From positions 1 through 27,327 of the forward strand of contig CAWFIL010000003.1 in the NCBI GenBank assembly GCA_963815935.1: DNA of 27,327 nucleotides, read 5' to 3'. The notes beneath the pieces are model-generated. The model worked only from the letters and a program-made list of their open reading frames with translations. It was not told the DNA's origin and ran no database searches. The stretch is from JARIHD01 sp963815935. Its GTDB lineage: Bacteria; Patescibacteriota; Saccharimonadia; Saccharimonadales; UBA4665. How positions within the stretch are numbered: position 1 is the first letter of the stretch; every line of letters starts with the position of its first letter. Below, one piece after another: positions 15,804-23,613 of the stretch. Both the position numbers and the translations under genes were made by a program.

Positions 15804-16639
15804 CGACCAGCTTTATCAACGATTGTCCCTTGTTAATGGAGGGCGACGTTTTGTCGCTCTCCAGTAGCTTTAGGTCACGAGGGTGCTTACTAACAGATAC
15901 CAGACTGGGAGTAGACCATCAACTACAACAGCCCGGTGACAGGCTGGTTGCGCAACTCCACGGGGGCATACTGTTCGACGATCTACGGAGGAGCACAACT
16001 CTAGCCGACGACACACAACTGCGCAACCTGTTAGGCTTTCTTAACATTGCTGGTGGACTGCAACGTAAGCGTAGCATCTTCGGCCATATCCAGGCATCAA
16101 TGCAAACACTGGATGGGCTATCCAAAGGCGTATGCTATACATCCCTAACAACCAGGCGGCAAGCAAGTCCCTGGACACTTATGGCAGGTTTGTGGCACGC
16201 TACGTGGTTGGTTAGCAGTGCATCGGTAGCAATCGGCGTTTTAGCCATCGCGGGTAACCTGCTAAGCACCGCGCCAGTCATCAAACTACTACTGACATCT
16301 AACGGCATATTCCTATTAAGCGTATACGCTCACGAGCTTGCTCATTATGCAACACTACAACTACTGCATGTGCAGTCCGACATTATACAGCGGGGGCTAC
16401 GGCTGGGCCTGCTGCACCGTCCCCTTACTAACAAACACGAGATTGTGTCGGCAATTGTAGGCCCAAGTTGCGGCATGGCCTGCTGCACCGTGTTTGGCCT
16501 CATAGGAGGCATAACTCACTCACTCGCAACAGTGGTGGTAACCATGTGCGTTTCAGCACTACACCTGTCCAGCTTTTTGCCATGGTATGGCGATGGAGCG
16601 AGTCTACGACGAGCCTTAACGAAATGGAGCCAAGTATGA
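15794..16639 (+). CDS. M50-type intramembrane metalloprotease
   Basis: A protein of 281 aa. HELAH at residues 180-184 lies in a hydrophobic stretch and provides two zinc His ligands and the catalytic Glu. The late segment FLPWYGDG, with Asp267, corresponds to the M50 (site-2 protease) LP-x-x-x-DG motif that supplies the third ligand. GPSCGMA lies between them, as in other M50 proteins. The first 110 residues are soluble and contain a helical part that could be a PqqD-like peptide-recognition domain; this is a weak guess. Start: GTG 15794 with GGTGGAG five bases upstream, overlapping the peptide gene by ten bases; the longer frame from 15731 has no such signal. It is the likely maturation protease of the peptide and resembles the role of YydH in Bacillus. 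Confidence 0.8.
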   Translation: MSLTTSFINDCPLLMEGDVLSLSSSFRSRGCLLTDTRLGVDHQLQQPGDRLVAQLHGGILFDDLRRSTTLADDTQLRNLLGFLNIAGGLQRKRSIFGHIQASMQTLDGLSKGVCYTSLTTRRQASPWTLMAGLWHATWLVSSASVAIGVLAIAGNLLSTAPVIKLLLTSNGIFLLSVYAHELAHYATLQLLHVQSDIIQRGLRLGLLHRPLTNKHEIVSAIVGPSCGMACCTVFGLIGGITHSLATVVVTMCVSALHLSSFLPWYGDGASLRRALTKWSQV

Positions 16640-17373
16640 AAAACGTTGTAGATATATCAAACTTGTCTATTCGTAGAAGCCAGGGGTTCCATCTAGAGAT
16701 CCCAAAGTTGGCAGCTAGGGAGGGCGATATTATATGCATCACCGGGCCCAATGGTAGCGGCAAGACGACCCTGCTAGGCTGTCTGTCGGGCCTACTCACC
16801 CCAGATAGAGGGCGTGTCTCCATCAATGGAGCACCAATAACCAAGAATCTACGTGCCACTAAGGCAGATATAGGGTTTGTACCCGACGATGAAGACTGGC
16901 TCATCAAGGAACTCTGTGCAAAAGAATACCTAGAACTCTTGGCGCGAGTTTATCGCGACGCAGGCGTAAAACGCGATACCCTACATCGCGCGCATAAGCT
17001 AGCCGAGCGATTATACTTTACCGCCCTCTCGGAGCCGCTAGCCGCTCTAAGCCACGGAAACAAAAAGAAAGTCCAACTAATAGCAGCCCTAATGCACGCG
17101 CCGCGCTTGCTCATTGTCGACGAGATGCGTAACGGCTTAGACCCCCTAGCCGTTATCGCATCTGAACAATTGCTCAAAGACGAAGCTAAGCGCGGCACTT
17201 GTATTATTGCCACAACCCACGACCTCTGGTGGGCAGAACGAACAGGGGTTAGAATCCTATTGCTACTGAACGGTAGCGTAAAGGCATACCAAAAAACATC
17301 ACTCATATGTAAAAAGTATGGTAGTGTCGAGGGTCTATTTTTGCAGTCCGTAGAAGTCGCGCAAAAGTCATGA
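16636..17373 (+). CDS. ABC transporter ATP-binding protein
   Basis: A protein of 245 aa and a complete nucleotide-binding domain: Walker A GPNGSGKTT at 37-45, signature LSHGNKKK from 138 (an LSxGNKKR-type variant of LSGGQ, common in peptide exporters and self-immunity pumps), Walker B LLIVDE with D162 and E163, and switch His195 (ATTHD). It should dimerise and drive the permease encoded next. ATG 16636 overlaps the M50 stop as ATGA, with GGAG six bases upstream; an alternative ATG is at 16624. There is no C39 peptidase domain, so processing must come from another protein, presumably the M50 protease. Confidence 0.93.
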   Translation: MKNVVDISNLSIRRSQGFHLEIPKLAAREGDIICITGPNGSGKTTLLGCLSGLLTPDRGRVSINGAPITKNLRATKADIGFVPDDEDWLIKELCAKEYLELLARVYRDAGVKRDTLHRAHKLAERLYFTALSEPLAALSHGNKKKVQLIAALMHAPRLLIVDEMRNGLDPLAVIASEQLLKDEAKRGTCIIATTHDLWWAERTGVRILLLLNGSVKAYQKTSLICKKYGSVEGLFLQSVEVAQKS

Positions 17374-18671
17374 ACCTGTATACGCTATCACTAGCGGTAA
17401 CGTTCGGACGCGGCAGCCGCCGTCCGCTAAGGCTTGCCAGTATCAAACTTGGCGGACTCTGGATAGGGGCCGCAATCGTGGGGTTGCTACTCTCACGTAA
17501 CATACCCCATTTACCGGCACACGGTTCGGCGCTCCTCTATTGGGGGCCAAGTACTATCTTTGTGGCGCAGATCATTACATTGTTTGCGCTACTGCCAGCC
17601 ATGGGCGTAACCAACCCAGCCAACGACCGTCTTATGTCTCTACTATTTATACTGCCCGTTGACAGCAAACAGCGAGAACGAATCTTCTTGCTGCCAAGTT
17701 TTGTACTAGCCTGTCTAGGGTTGACACTTTCCCTGCCAGCGCTTGCAGGGCTAGTCTTGCCTACCGGCATCAACCCTGTTGCATTCGCGCTGTGCATCGC
17801 AATAGGTACGACATCGGCATTTACGCTTATATACGCACGTTGGCAACGATGGAAATATGCACAGCTGCTTGTGGCCTGTCTTATGCTCTTTATCGAGTAT
17901 AAGTTAGTCGTGCATTCACACACGAGTAGCGGACTTACTGCAGCTATATTATTCTTTGGCTTAACATTGAGCTTATGCGCTGTCGCCACACAAAACGGCA
18001 AGGCTCTTGCTCGCAGATTCACACACCAAACAGCAAGCAGACCGCTCTGGGCAACCAGCTTGCCGCCACAAACCTGGACCGGCAAAAAACTCTTTCGAAG
18101 TCACACGATTATGCTAGGAGTGGTGGTTGCTTTATCGTTGAGCGGATTATCTGTTTTTGTGGCGTGCAGACAACATGTTGCCGTCTGGGACGTCCTTGGT
18201 ACAGTGGCAGCCCTATTAGCAGCATCGGTTGCGTCCGATACGAGGGGGCTTGCACGGCCATGCGCACCCGCGGAAATCGTTGGCCTACGTGGTACGCGCA
18301 GGTTTATTTCGGCGCTTATATTGCCAACTTACGTTGTCGCCTATCTGGCTGTGCTCCCCACACTTATCACGGTATCAGTGCTAGGCCAACAAGATGCAGC
18401 AATCGCGCTTGTTAAAGTGACCATGGGCGTTAGCGTAGGACTTTTCATAGGCAGCCTGCTAAGTCCAGGGAATAGGGATATTTCCAGCCAGGCTGCCACT
18501 GGTCTGCTGTGCATAGCCGCAATCATTGCACCCGCCCAGTTGCTACCCAGCAACCTCGGTCAGACAGCAAGTGTGGTGCTTTATGTGGGCCTAACCGTCC
18601 TTATGCTGCTGGCAGCTTACCTAGTTGAGTACAAACGTAATACATATATATGGAGTAGGCATGCAAGGTAG
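17370..18671 (+). CDS. ABC transporter permease (multi-pass membrane protein)
   Basis: A protein of 433 aa with about ten to twelve hydrophobic segments spread over its length, for example GLWIGAAIVGLLL, FVAQIITLFALLPAMGV, LVACLMLFIEYKLVV and VLYVGLTVLMLLAAYLVEY, and only short loops. It fits an ABC-2-type or fused exporter membrane subunit and has no ATPase domain. ATG 17370 overlaps the ATPase stop as ATGA, so translation is coupled. Substrate by context: the peptide at 15609, exported or pumped away from the membrane for immunity. Confidence 0.85.
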   Translation: MNLYTLSLAVTFGRGSRRPLRLASIKLGGLWIGAAIVGLLLSRNIPHLPAHGSALLYWGPSTIFVAQIITLFALLPAMGVTNPANDRLMSLLFILPVDSKQRERIFLLPSFVLACLGLTLSLPALAGLVLPTGINPVAFALCIAIGTTSAFTLIYARWQRWKYAQLLVACLMLFIEYKLVVHSHTSSGLTAAILFFGLTLSLCAVATQNGKALARRFTHQTASRPLWATSLPPQTWTGKKLFRSHTIMLGVVVALSLSGLSVFVACRQHVAVWDVLGTVAALLAASVASDTRGLARPCAPAEIVGLRGTRRFISALILPTYVVAYLAVLPTLITVSVLGQQDAAIALVKVTMGVSVGLFIGSLLSPGNRDISSQAATGLLCIAAIIAPAQLLPSNLGQTASVVLYVGLTVLMLLAAYLVEYKRNTYIWSRHAR

Positions 18672-18963
18672 ACCTTCTGCGCAACAAAAAATAGCCCAAT
18701 CACTCGCTATTGGGCTATTCGCTGGATCACTAATCTGGATTAGTTTATTGTGCAGAGCCTCGGCAGTGGTTCAGTCAGCACCATCAGACATGCGCTATGC
18801 AGTGCGGTTCGGGCCGTTCCTATTAAATACTGTCAGCAAGTATATTCACCACACTGGCTATACAGCAAGCATCAGTCTAGGCAATGGCTTACTCTGGTAT
18901 GCGGCAGCTTGGCTGGCCGCAGGTCTTGTACTGGGAGTACTACGGGTGGTACGTAGCAGGTAG
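18661..18963 (+). CDS. Small two-helix membrane protein, possible immunity or accessory subunit
   Basis: A protein of 100 aa. Two hydrophobic segments, SLAIGLFAGSLIWISLLC (about 13-30) and LWYAAAWLAAGLVLGVL (about 77-93), flank a polar loop that likely faces outside. ATG 18661 has GGAG five bases upstream and overlaps the permease stop by 11 bases, so it belongs to the operon; an in-frame start at 18625 lies deeper in the permease gene and lacks this signal. Small proteins of this shape at the end of bacteriocin operons often give immunity, but sequence alone does not show it. Its end overlaps the convergent gene by 24 bases. Confidence 0.75.
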   Translation: MQGRPSAQQKIAQSLAIGLFAGSLIWISLLCRASAVVQSAPSDMRYAVRFGPFLLNTVSKYIHHTGYTASISLGNGLLWYAAAWLAAGLVLGVLRVVRSR

Positions 18964-19572
18964 ATCTTGGGCGTCGTCAGCAAAGTGTGGCTGGCTGTCG
19001 GCGCTGGTTACGTCGAATACGTCACATTTGGTCGTCTCGCTACCAGCAATCGCGTATACCGCGATGTCGGTGTCGTAGCTACCCTTAGGAACGACTACAT
19101 TAAAGCCGGGCGTTTGATCGGTTGTATCTTTGGCTAGTGGTGTGCCAAACTCTTGGTTCTTGTAAGGCACGGCTATGAAGCTTACCGGGCTAGTCGTACC
19201 AGAAGACTCAACGGGCAGATTAACCGTAAGGCCGTTGGGAGATGCCGACAAAGGCACCAGACTACCAATACGGCAAGCAAAGGCTTGTTGTTCGGGTGTC
19301 CGACTAGGAGCTGGCGCACTAGCAGCTTTATCTCCACCAGAAACGTTGCCACTAGCAGCGTCGGCGGCGTTGGGGGTACTTTCGCCGCCAAAGAACTGGT
19401 TGAAGCCTGCACCTCCCAACATAAGAGCCAGTGCAGCAGCACCAACAGCGCGACGGCGCGATTTCTTGTATTCCTTAGTTAGCTCAACTTGGCCGCGAGT
19501 ATCGTCGGCAAAGTCCTGGATTGCCTCCATAGGAGTTGCTGATTTGGAACGGCGTTTGAATGGACTGATCAT
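18940..19572 (-). CDS. Hypothetical single-helix anchored protein
   Basis: A protein of 210 aa, not recognised. A cytoplasmic basic stretch (TKEYKKSRRR) precedes one helix, AVGAAALALMLGGAGFNQFF (about 40-60). A Ser/Ala/Gly/Pro-rich linker and an outer domain with two cysteines (AFACRIG, TTKCDVF) follow. This is the same plan as 6815-7474. The promoter's predicted transcript start falls just before ATG 19572 and between it and ATG 19578, so I chose the second ATG. Confidence 0.65.
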   Translation of the reverse strand: MISPFKRRSKSATPMEAIQDFADDTRGQVELTKEYKKSRRRAVGAAALALMLGGAGFNQFFGGESTPNAADAASGNVSGGDKAASAPAPSRTPEQQAFACRIGSLVPLSASPNGLTVNLPVESSGTTSPVSFIAVPYKNQEFGTPLAKDTTDQTPGFNVVVPKGSYDTDIAVYAIAGSETTKCDVFDVTSADSQPHFADDAQDLPATYHP

Positions 19573-19580
19573 AGTCATCT

Positions 19581-19609
19581 ATCTTACAACATAAAAGCAT
19601 AAAAGTCAA
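19581..19609 (-). promoter_or_regulatory. Predicted promoter of the 18940-19572 gene
   Basis: On the minus strand TTGACT (19609-19604), 17 bases, TAAGAT (19586-19581). The transcript start seven bases on falls at about 19574, which decides the start codon in favour of 19572. Confidence 0.65.
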
Positions 19610-19633
19610 TTACTTAACACCTTGTGATACACG

Positions 19634-19639
19634 TATAAT
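19634..19639 (+). promoter_or_regulatory. -10 box of the P-type ATPase gene
   Basis: A consensus TATAAT nine bases before ATG 19649. The expected leader is about three bases. No clear -35 at 17 bases. Confidence 0.5.
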
Positions 19640-19648
19640 GCTTATGTA

Positions 19649-22468
19649 ATGGATGATGCCCGGCAACTGCATTATTATCGTCTCGAAACAGAGGAAGTGC
19701 TTCGTGAGCTTACGTCTCAGCCATCAGGGCTGTCGAGCGTCGAAGCCGCCAGTCGCTTAGTTCAATACGGCCGCAACGAGCTTGAGGTCAAGAATAAAGA
19801 ACCGTTCATAGTCACCTATTCCCGCCAGTTCAAAGACTTTATGATCATCCTGCTGCTAGCTAGCAGCATGATTGCTGGCTATCTTGGCGATGGCCGGACA
19901 GCCGTAGTACTTCTAGTCTTGGTATTTTTTAATACGACCATCGGGTTTCTGCAGGAGTTTAAGGCCGGACGGGTCATGGAATCTCTGGAACGACTCATCG
20001 TCAACCAAGCCAACGTTCTACGTGATGGCGGCAGGCGTCAGTCTATTCAAACCCCTAATTTAACTGTTGGCGACATCGTATATATAGAAGAAGGCGATGC
20101 CGTCCCTGCCGATCTCCGCTTAATAGAAGAGGACGAGCTAAGCACCAACGACTTCGCACTAACCGGCGAAAGCCAGCCCTGCCGCAAGTTTACGCACGCC
20201 ATCCAGGCCAATGTTCCCTTAGGTAACCGCCATAACCTTGCATTCATGGGCACAACTGTAGCCACGGGCCACGGGCTTGGTGTAGTCATTGGCGTTGGTG
20301 AGCACACAGAGCTTGGCCGTATTGCCAACTTAAGCCAAGATATCGAAGGCGAGCTAAGCCCGCTTCAAAAAGAGACCAACAACATCGCCAAGCGCGTCGC
20401 ACAAGGTACCGTCGTCTTATGTTCTCTCTTGTTGCCGGTTGCTATCACAGCAGGGCTGAACTTCAAGGATGCTCTACTCTTCGCGATTGGCATTGCTAGT
20501 GCAATCATACCGAATGGCACGCCTGCCGAGGTTAGCGCTGCGCTGGCCCAGGCCACTAATAAGCTAGCCCGGCGGCACGCCCTAGTTAAAAAACTGTCCG
20601 CCGTTGAAGGTCTTGGGGCTACCAGTGTTATCTGCACAGACAAGACCGGCACTCTGACTAAGAACCAAATGACCGTTGAACAATTCATCGTTGGCACCAC
20701 AACCTATGGCGTTACGGGCAAAGGCTACGAACCGGCCGGCGTCCTGGTAGACAGCAACAACGATCCCCTGCCGAGCGACGAACAAACCAAGTTTGAACTG
20801 TTATTTGCAACAGGCGCAATGGCCAGCAATGCCCGAGTAAATCCGCCCGACCACGAACACCCGGTTTGGTATTGTTTGGGCGACCCGACCGAAGGCGCAA
20901 TTATTACTTTGGCCAAAAAAGCAGGCGTTGATGCCGACAAACTCGACAAAAAGTATCCTGAGCTCAAAGAATTTGCCTTTGACTCCGGTCGCAAACGCAT
21001 GAGTTCGATACGCAACTTTGGGGCCGACAAGCGCCTGTACGTATTTGCTAAAGGAGCACCAGAAAGCCTGCTAGAGTGCTGCGACACCATCTGGGACCGT
21101 GGTCATGAACGTAAGCTAACCCGCAAGGATCGTAACTTTATCCTTAAGGCCAACGAACAGCTAGCTCAACAAGCAATGCGCAACTTAGGCATCGCGTACC
21201 GGGCCATGCCAGCCAAGGCAGAAGTCAAGTCGTTAACTATGCAAGAAGCCGAGAGCAAATTGGTCTGGCTCGGTATGGTTTCGATGGTCGACCCACTGCG
21301 GGAGCAAGTTGCCAACGCCATGGTGGCCGCCCGCAAAGCATACATCAAGGTGTCGATAGTTACTGGCGATTACGCCACCACCGCCAAGGCCCTGGCCATC
21401 AAGGCCAAGCTAACCGAAAAACCCGAAGATATCATCGTAGTACAGGGCGAAGAACTACAGAAGTTAAGCGACACACAAGTATACAACTTAGCCTCTCGTG
21501 GCGGTGTTATCTTCTCGCGCGTTGCACCAGAAGATAAGCTGCGCATTGTCAAACTCGTCCAGGATAGTGGTCAGGTGGTGGCAGTGACCGGAGATGGTAT
21601 TAACGACGCCCCAGCCCTCAAGCGCGCCGACATTGGCGTGGCCATGGGCCTGACCGGCACCGACGTCGCCAAGCAGTCTGCCGAAATCGTGCTACTCGAC
21701 GACAGCTTTAACACACTGATTGGAGCAATCCAGCAAGGCCGCGTGATTTTCAATAACATCCGTAAAGGCGTCCTGAGCGCCTTTACCAGTAACGCTGCCG
21801 AACTGGTCGTTAATCTGGTTAGCTTGGCTGCGGCAACAGCTTTTAGCATCCCTCTCGCACTGAGTGTTATGCAAATATTAGCCATCGATCTCGTGGCCGA
21901 ACTATTCCCTATTGCGGCACTCGGCAAAGACAAAGCCGACGGTGAACTTATGAATGTCCCGCCCCGCAACCCTCACGACCACATTCTTAACCCACGCACG
22001 ATACTCGACCTGATGTGGAGCGGCAGCCTAATGGGTGGCCTAGCCTATTTCAACTACCTGTGGTTCTTCCACCGAGCCGGCATATCGGCTGGAGGGTTAG
22101 CAACCGGCAGTGTGGTGCACATGAAGGCTACTGCCCTCACCTACCTCACAATCGTTCTTTGCCAACTGTTCAATATCATGCAACGCCGTAGCAGCAATGG
22201 TTTGTTCACACGGTATCAGTTCCATAACCGCCAGTTCTGGCTCTCTATTGCTTTCTCGCTATTCTGTGTGGCGAACATTATATACAACCCATGGATAGCA
22301 CCATACTTCAAGGCAAGTTCACTTGGCGTCGCCGATTGGCTGTGCGCCATCGGTGCGGCCGCACTATTCATATTGGTACGCGAGTTCCAGCGACACAACA
22401 GCAAACACCACCGTAAGGTCGTGCTTGCGTTGCATCGCAAAGTAACGAGGGCCGTCCAAGAGGGCTAA
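19649..22468 (+). CDS. P2-type cation-transporting ATPase
   Basis: A protein of 939 aa with the full P-type set: actuator TGES at 172-175, phosphorylation site DKTGTLTKN with Asp331, hinge GDGINDAP at 648-655, and about ten membrane helices. The N-terminal LSSVEAASRLVQYGRNEL and the C-terminal helices place it with P2A/P2C pumps (Ca2+, Na+/K+ type). The M4 motif, usually PEGLP, reads PNGTP (288-292), and M6 reads AIDLVAELFP with D747 and E751, where Ca2+ pumps have N-L-V-T-D. The ion is therefore uncertain: the missing M4 Glu argues against a standard Ca2+ pump. Its stop overlaps that of the convergent synthase gene. Confidence 0.93.
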   Translation: MDDARQLHYYRLETEEVLRELTSQPSGLSSVEAASRLVQYGRNELEVKNKEPFIVTYSRQFKDFMIILLLASSMIAGYLGDGRTAVVLLVLVFFNTTIGFLQEFKAGRVMESLERLIVNQANVLRDGGRRQSIQTPNLTVGDIVYIEEGDAVPADLRLIEEDELSTNDFALTGESQPCRKFTHAIQANVPLGNRHNLAFMGTTVATGHGLGVVIGVGEHTELGRIANLSQDIEGELSPLQKETNNIAKRVAQGTVVLCSLLLPVAITAGLNFKDALLFAIGIASAIIPNGTPAEVSAALAQATNKLARRHALVKKLSAVEGLGATSVICTDKTGTLTKNQMTVEQFIVGTTTYGVTGKGYEPAGVLVDSNNDPLPSDEQTKFELLFATGAMASNARVNPPDHEHPVWYCLGDPTEGAIITLAKKAGVDADKLDKKYPELKEFAFDSGRKRMSSIRNFGADKRLYVFAKGAPESLLECCDTIWDRGHERKLTRKDRNFILKANEQLAQQAMRNLGIAYRAMPAKAEVKSLTMQEAESKLVWLGMVSMVDPLREQVANAMVAARKAYIKVSIVTGDYATTAKALAIKAKLTEKPEDIIVVQGEELQKLSDTQVYNLASRGGVIFSRVAPEDKLRIVKLVQDSGQVVAVTGDGINDAPALKRADIGVAMGLTGTDVAKQSAEIVLLDDSFNTLIGAIQQGRVIFNNIRKGVLSAFTSNAAELVVNLVSLAAATAFSIPLALSVMQILAIDLVAELFPIAALGKDKADGELMNVPPRNPHDHILNPRTILDLMWSGSLMGGLAYFNYLWFFHRAGISAGGLATGSVVHMKATALTYLTIVLCQLFNIMQRRSSNGLFTRYQFHNRQFWLSIAFSLFCVANIIYNPWIAPYFKASSLGVADWLCAIGAAALFILVREFQRHNSKHHRKVVLALHRKVTRAVQEG

Positions 22469-23565
22469 GCTGTGCGCCGCAAAAGTCCAGCCGCTAGGCC
22501 GCGTAAAAAAGCCACTGATTCGGGCCGCCAGTCTCGCCGTTTACTCTCAAGAGACTCCAACGCAAGGCGCGCGTGCTCCGCGGCCGTTGATTGAGCGTAC
22601 CCGAGTGCGCCAGTACCTTTTAAGATTCGACGACAGGCCTCAAAATCGATGTCGCTAAGATCGTCGTTACCCAAGCAAGCCTCCAGCGTACGCCTATCGG
22701 CATCACTGCCCTGCCGCATTGCGTAATCAATAAGAACAGTTCGCTTTCCTTCGCGAATGTCGTCCTTGGCGCTTTTGCCTGTCTGTTGGTCATCACCAAA
22801 CACTCCAATAATGTCGTCCGTTATCTGAAAGGCTTTGCCGGTATGCAGTGCATACCCACGGATCGCGTCGGTATCTTCACAATCCGCCCCTGCCAGCACC
22901 ATGCCCACACACAATGGGTTAAGGATGGTGTAGTGAGCCGTTTTCCACTCCAAGGTACGCTCGATGTCGTCCGTGGATGGTTCGGCTGTCACCTCATTCA
23001 TAATATCCACGGTTTGGCCATGTGCAGTGGTGAGCATTGTTTGGTTGACGATACCAAGCACTTTAATGCGTAGCTCTTGGTCAACCTGTAGGCCGGCCAA
23101 TAATACCTGCGCAGCATGCGCGCCCGTTAGGGCGGCGTTCAATGCTAGTGCTACACCAACATGAGCTGCGTTGCCTTTTAGACCGTGATCTTGGTGATAC
23201 TTGGCAAGCACCTCGTGAACCGTTGGTTGGCTGCGACGCAATGCCGAGCGGTCTTGGATGTCGTCGATAATCAAGATATAAGCATGGATCATCTCTAGTG
23301 CGGTAGCCGCGCGGGTGATCATAACAGCGTCGGTGCCTCCACACATTGCATAGCCCGCCATTACCAGAGCACCACGAATACGCTTGCCGCCCTGGGCCAA
23401 CATATCGAGATACGCGTCGGTAACGACTGCGGGGTATTCGCCGTATTGCACTCGGGTCGTTTTTTTGACATGTGCGGCATAAACGGCAATGTCTGCGTCA
23501 ATTGCATGTTTATATTCCAGTAGCTGGCGGCTAAAAGCCGCCATATCAGCTCGTGTCTCACTCAC
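22465..23565 (-). CDS. Polyprenyl diphosphate synthase (trans-type)
   Basis: A protein of 366 aa. The first Asp-rich motif is DDIQD (101-105) followed by RSALRRSQPTVHE. The second is DDIIGVFGD from residue 250, then TGKSAKDD. GGKRIRGALV near residue 59 binds the allylic or IPP diphosphate. It condenses isopentenyl diphosphate onto allylic diphosphates; product length (geranylgeranyl or longer) cannot be read safely from the sequence. The sequence style is close to actinobacterial IdsA-type enzymes. GTG 23565 is nine bases after TATACT; ATG 23544 is an alternative. It shares four bases with the end of the ATPase gene on the other strand. Confidence 0.93.
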   Translation of the reverse strand: MSETRADMAAFSRQLLEYKHAIDADIAVYAAHVKKTTRVQYGEYPAVVTDAYLDMLAQGGKRIRGALVMAGYAMCGGTDAVMITRAATALEMIHAYILIIDDIQDRSALRRSQPTVHEVLAKYHQDHGLKGNAAHVGVALALNAALTGAHAAQVLLAGLQVDQELRIKVLGIVNQTMLTTAHGQTVDIMNEVTAEPSTDDIERTLEWKTAHYTILNPLCVGMVLAGADCEDTDAIRGYALHTGKAFQITDDIIGVFGDDQQTGKSAKDDIREGKRTVLIDYAMRQGSDADRRTLEACLGNDDLSDIDFEACRRILKGTGALGYAQSTAAEHARLALESLESKRRDWRPESVAFLRGLAAGLLRRTA

Positions 23566-23574
23566 AATAATAAA

Positions 23575-23607
23575 AGTATACGTGTTTTAAGGTGTTTTTA
23601 GTATAAT
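23575..23607. promoter_or_regulatory. Divergent -10 boxes of the synthase and kinase genes
   Basis: TATACT on the minus strand (23580-23575) lies nine bases before GTG 23565. TATAAT on the plus strand (23602-23607) lies six bases before GTG 23614. Both transcripts would be leaderless or nearly so within a 48-base gap. The -35 boxes are weak. Confidence 0.5.
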
Positions 23608-23613
23608 GAAGCC

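Noticed and set aside
16468..16635. N-terminal extension of the ABC ATPase
   Set aside because: It lies in the M50 gene in another frame; the ATG at 16636 has a Shine-Dalgarno and an ATGA overlap.
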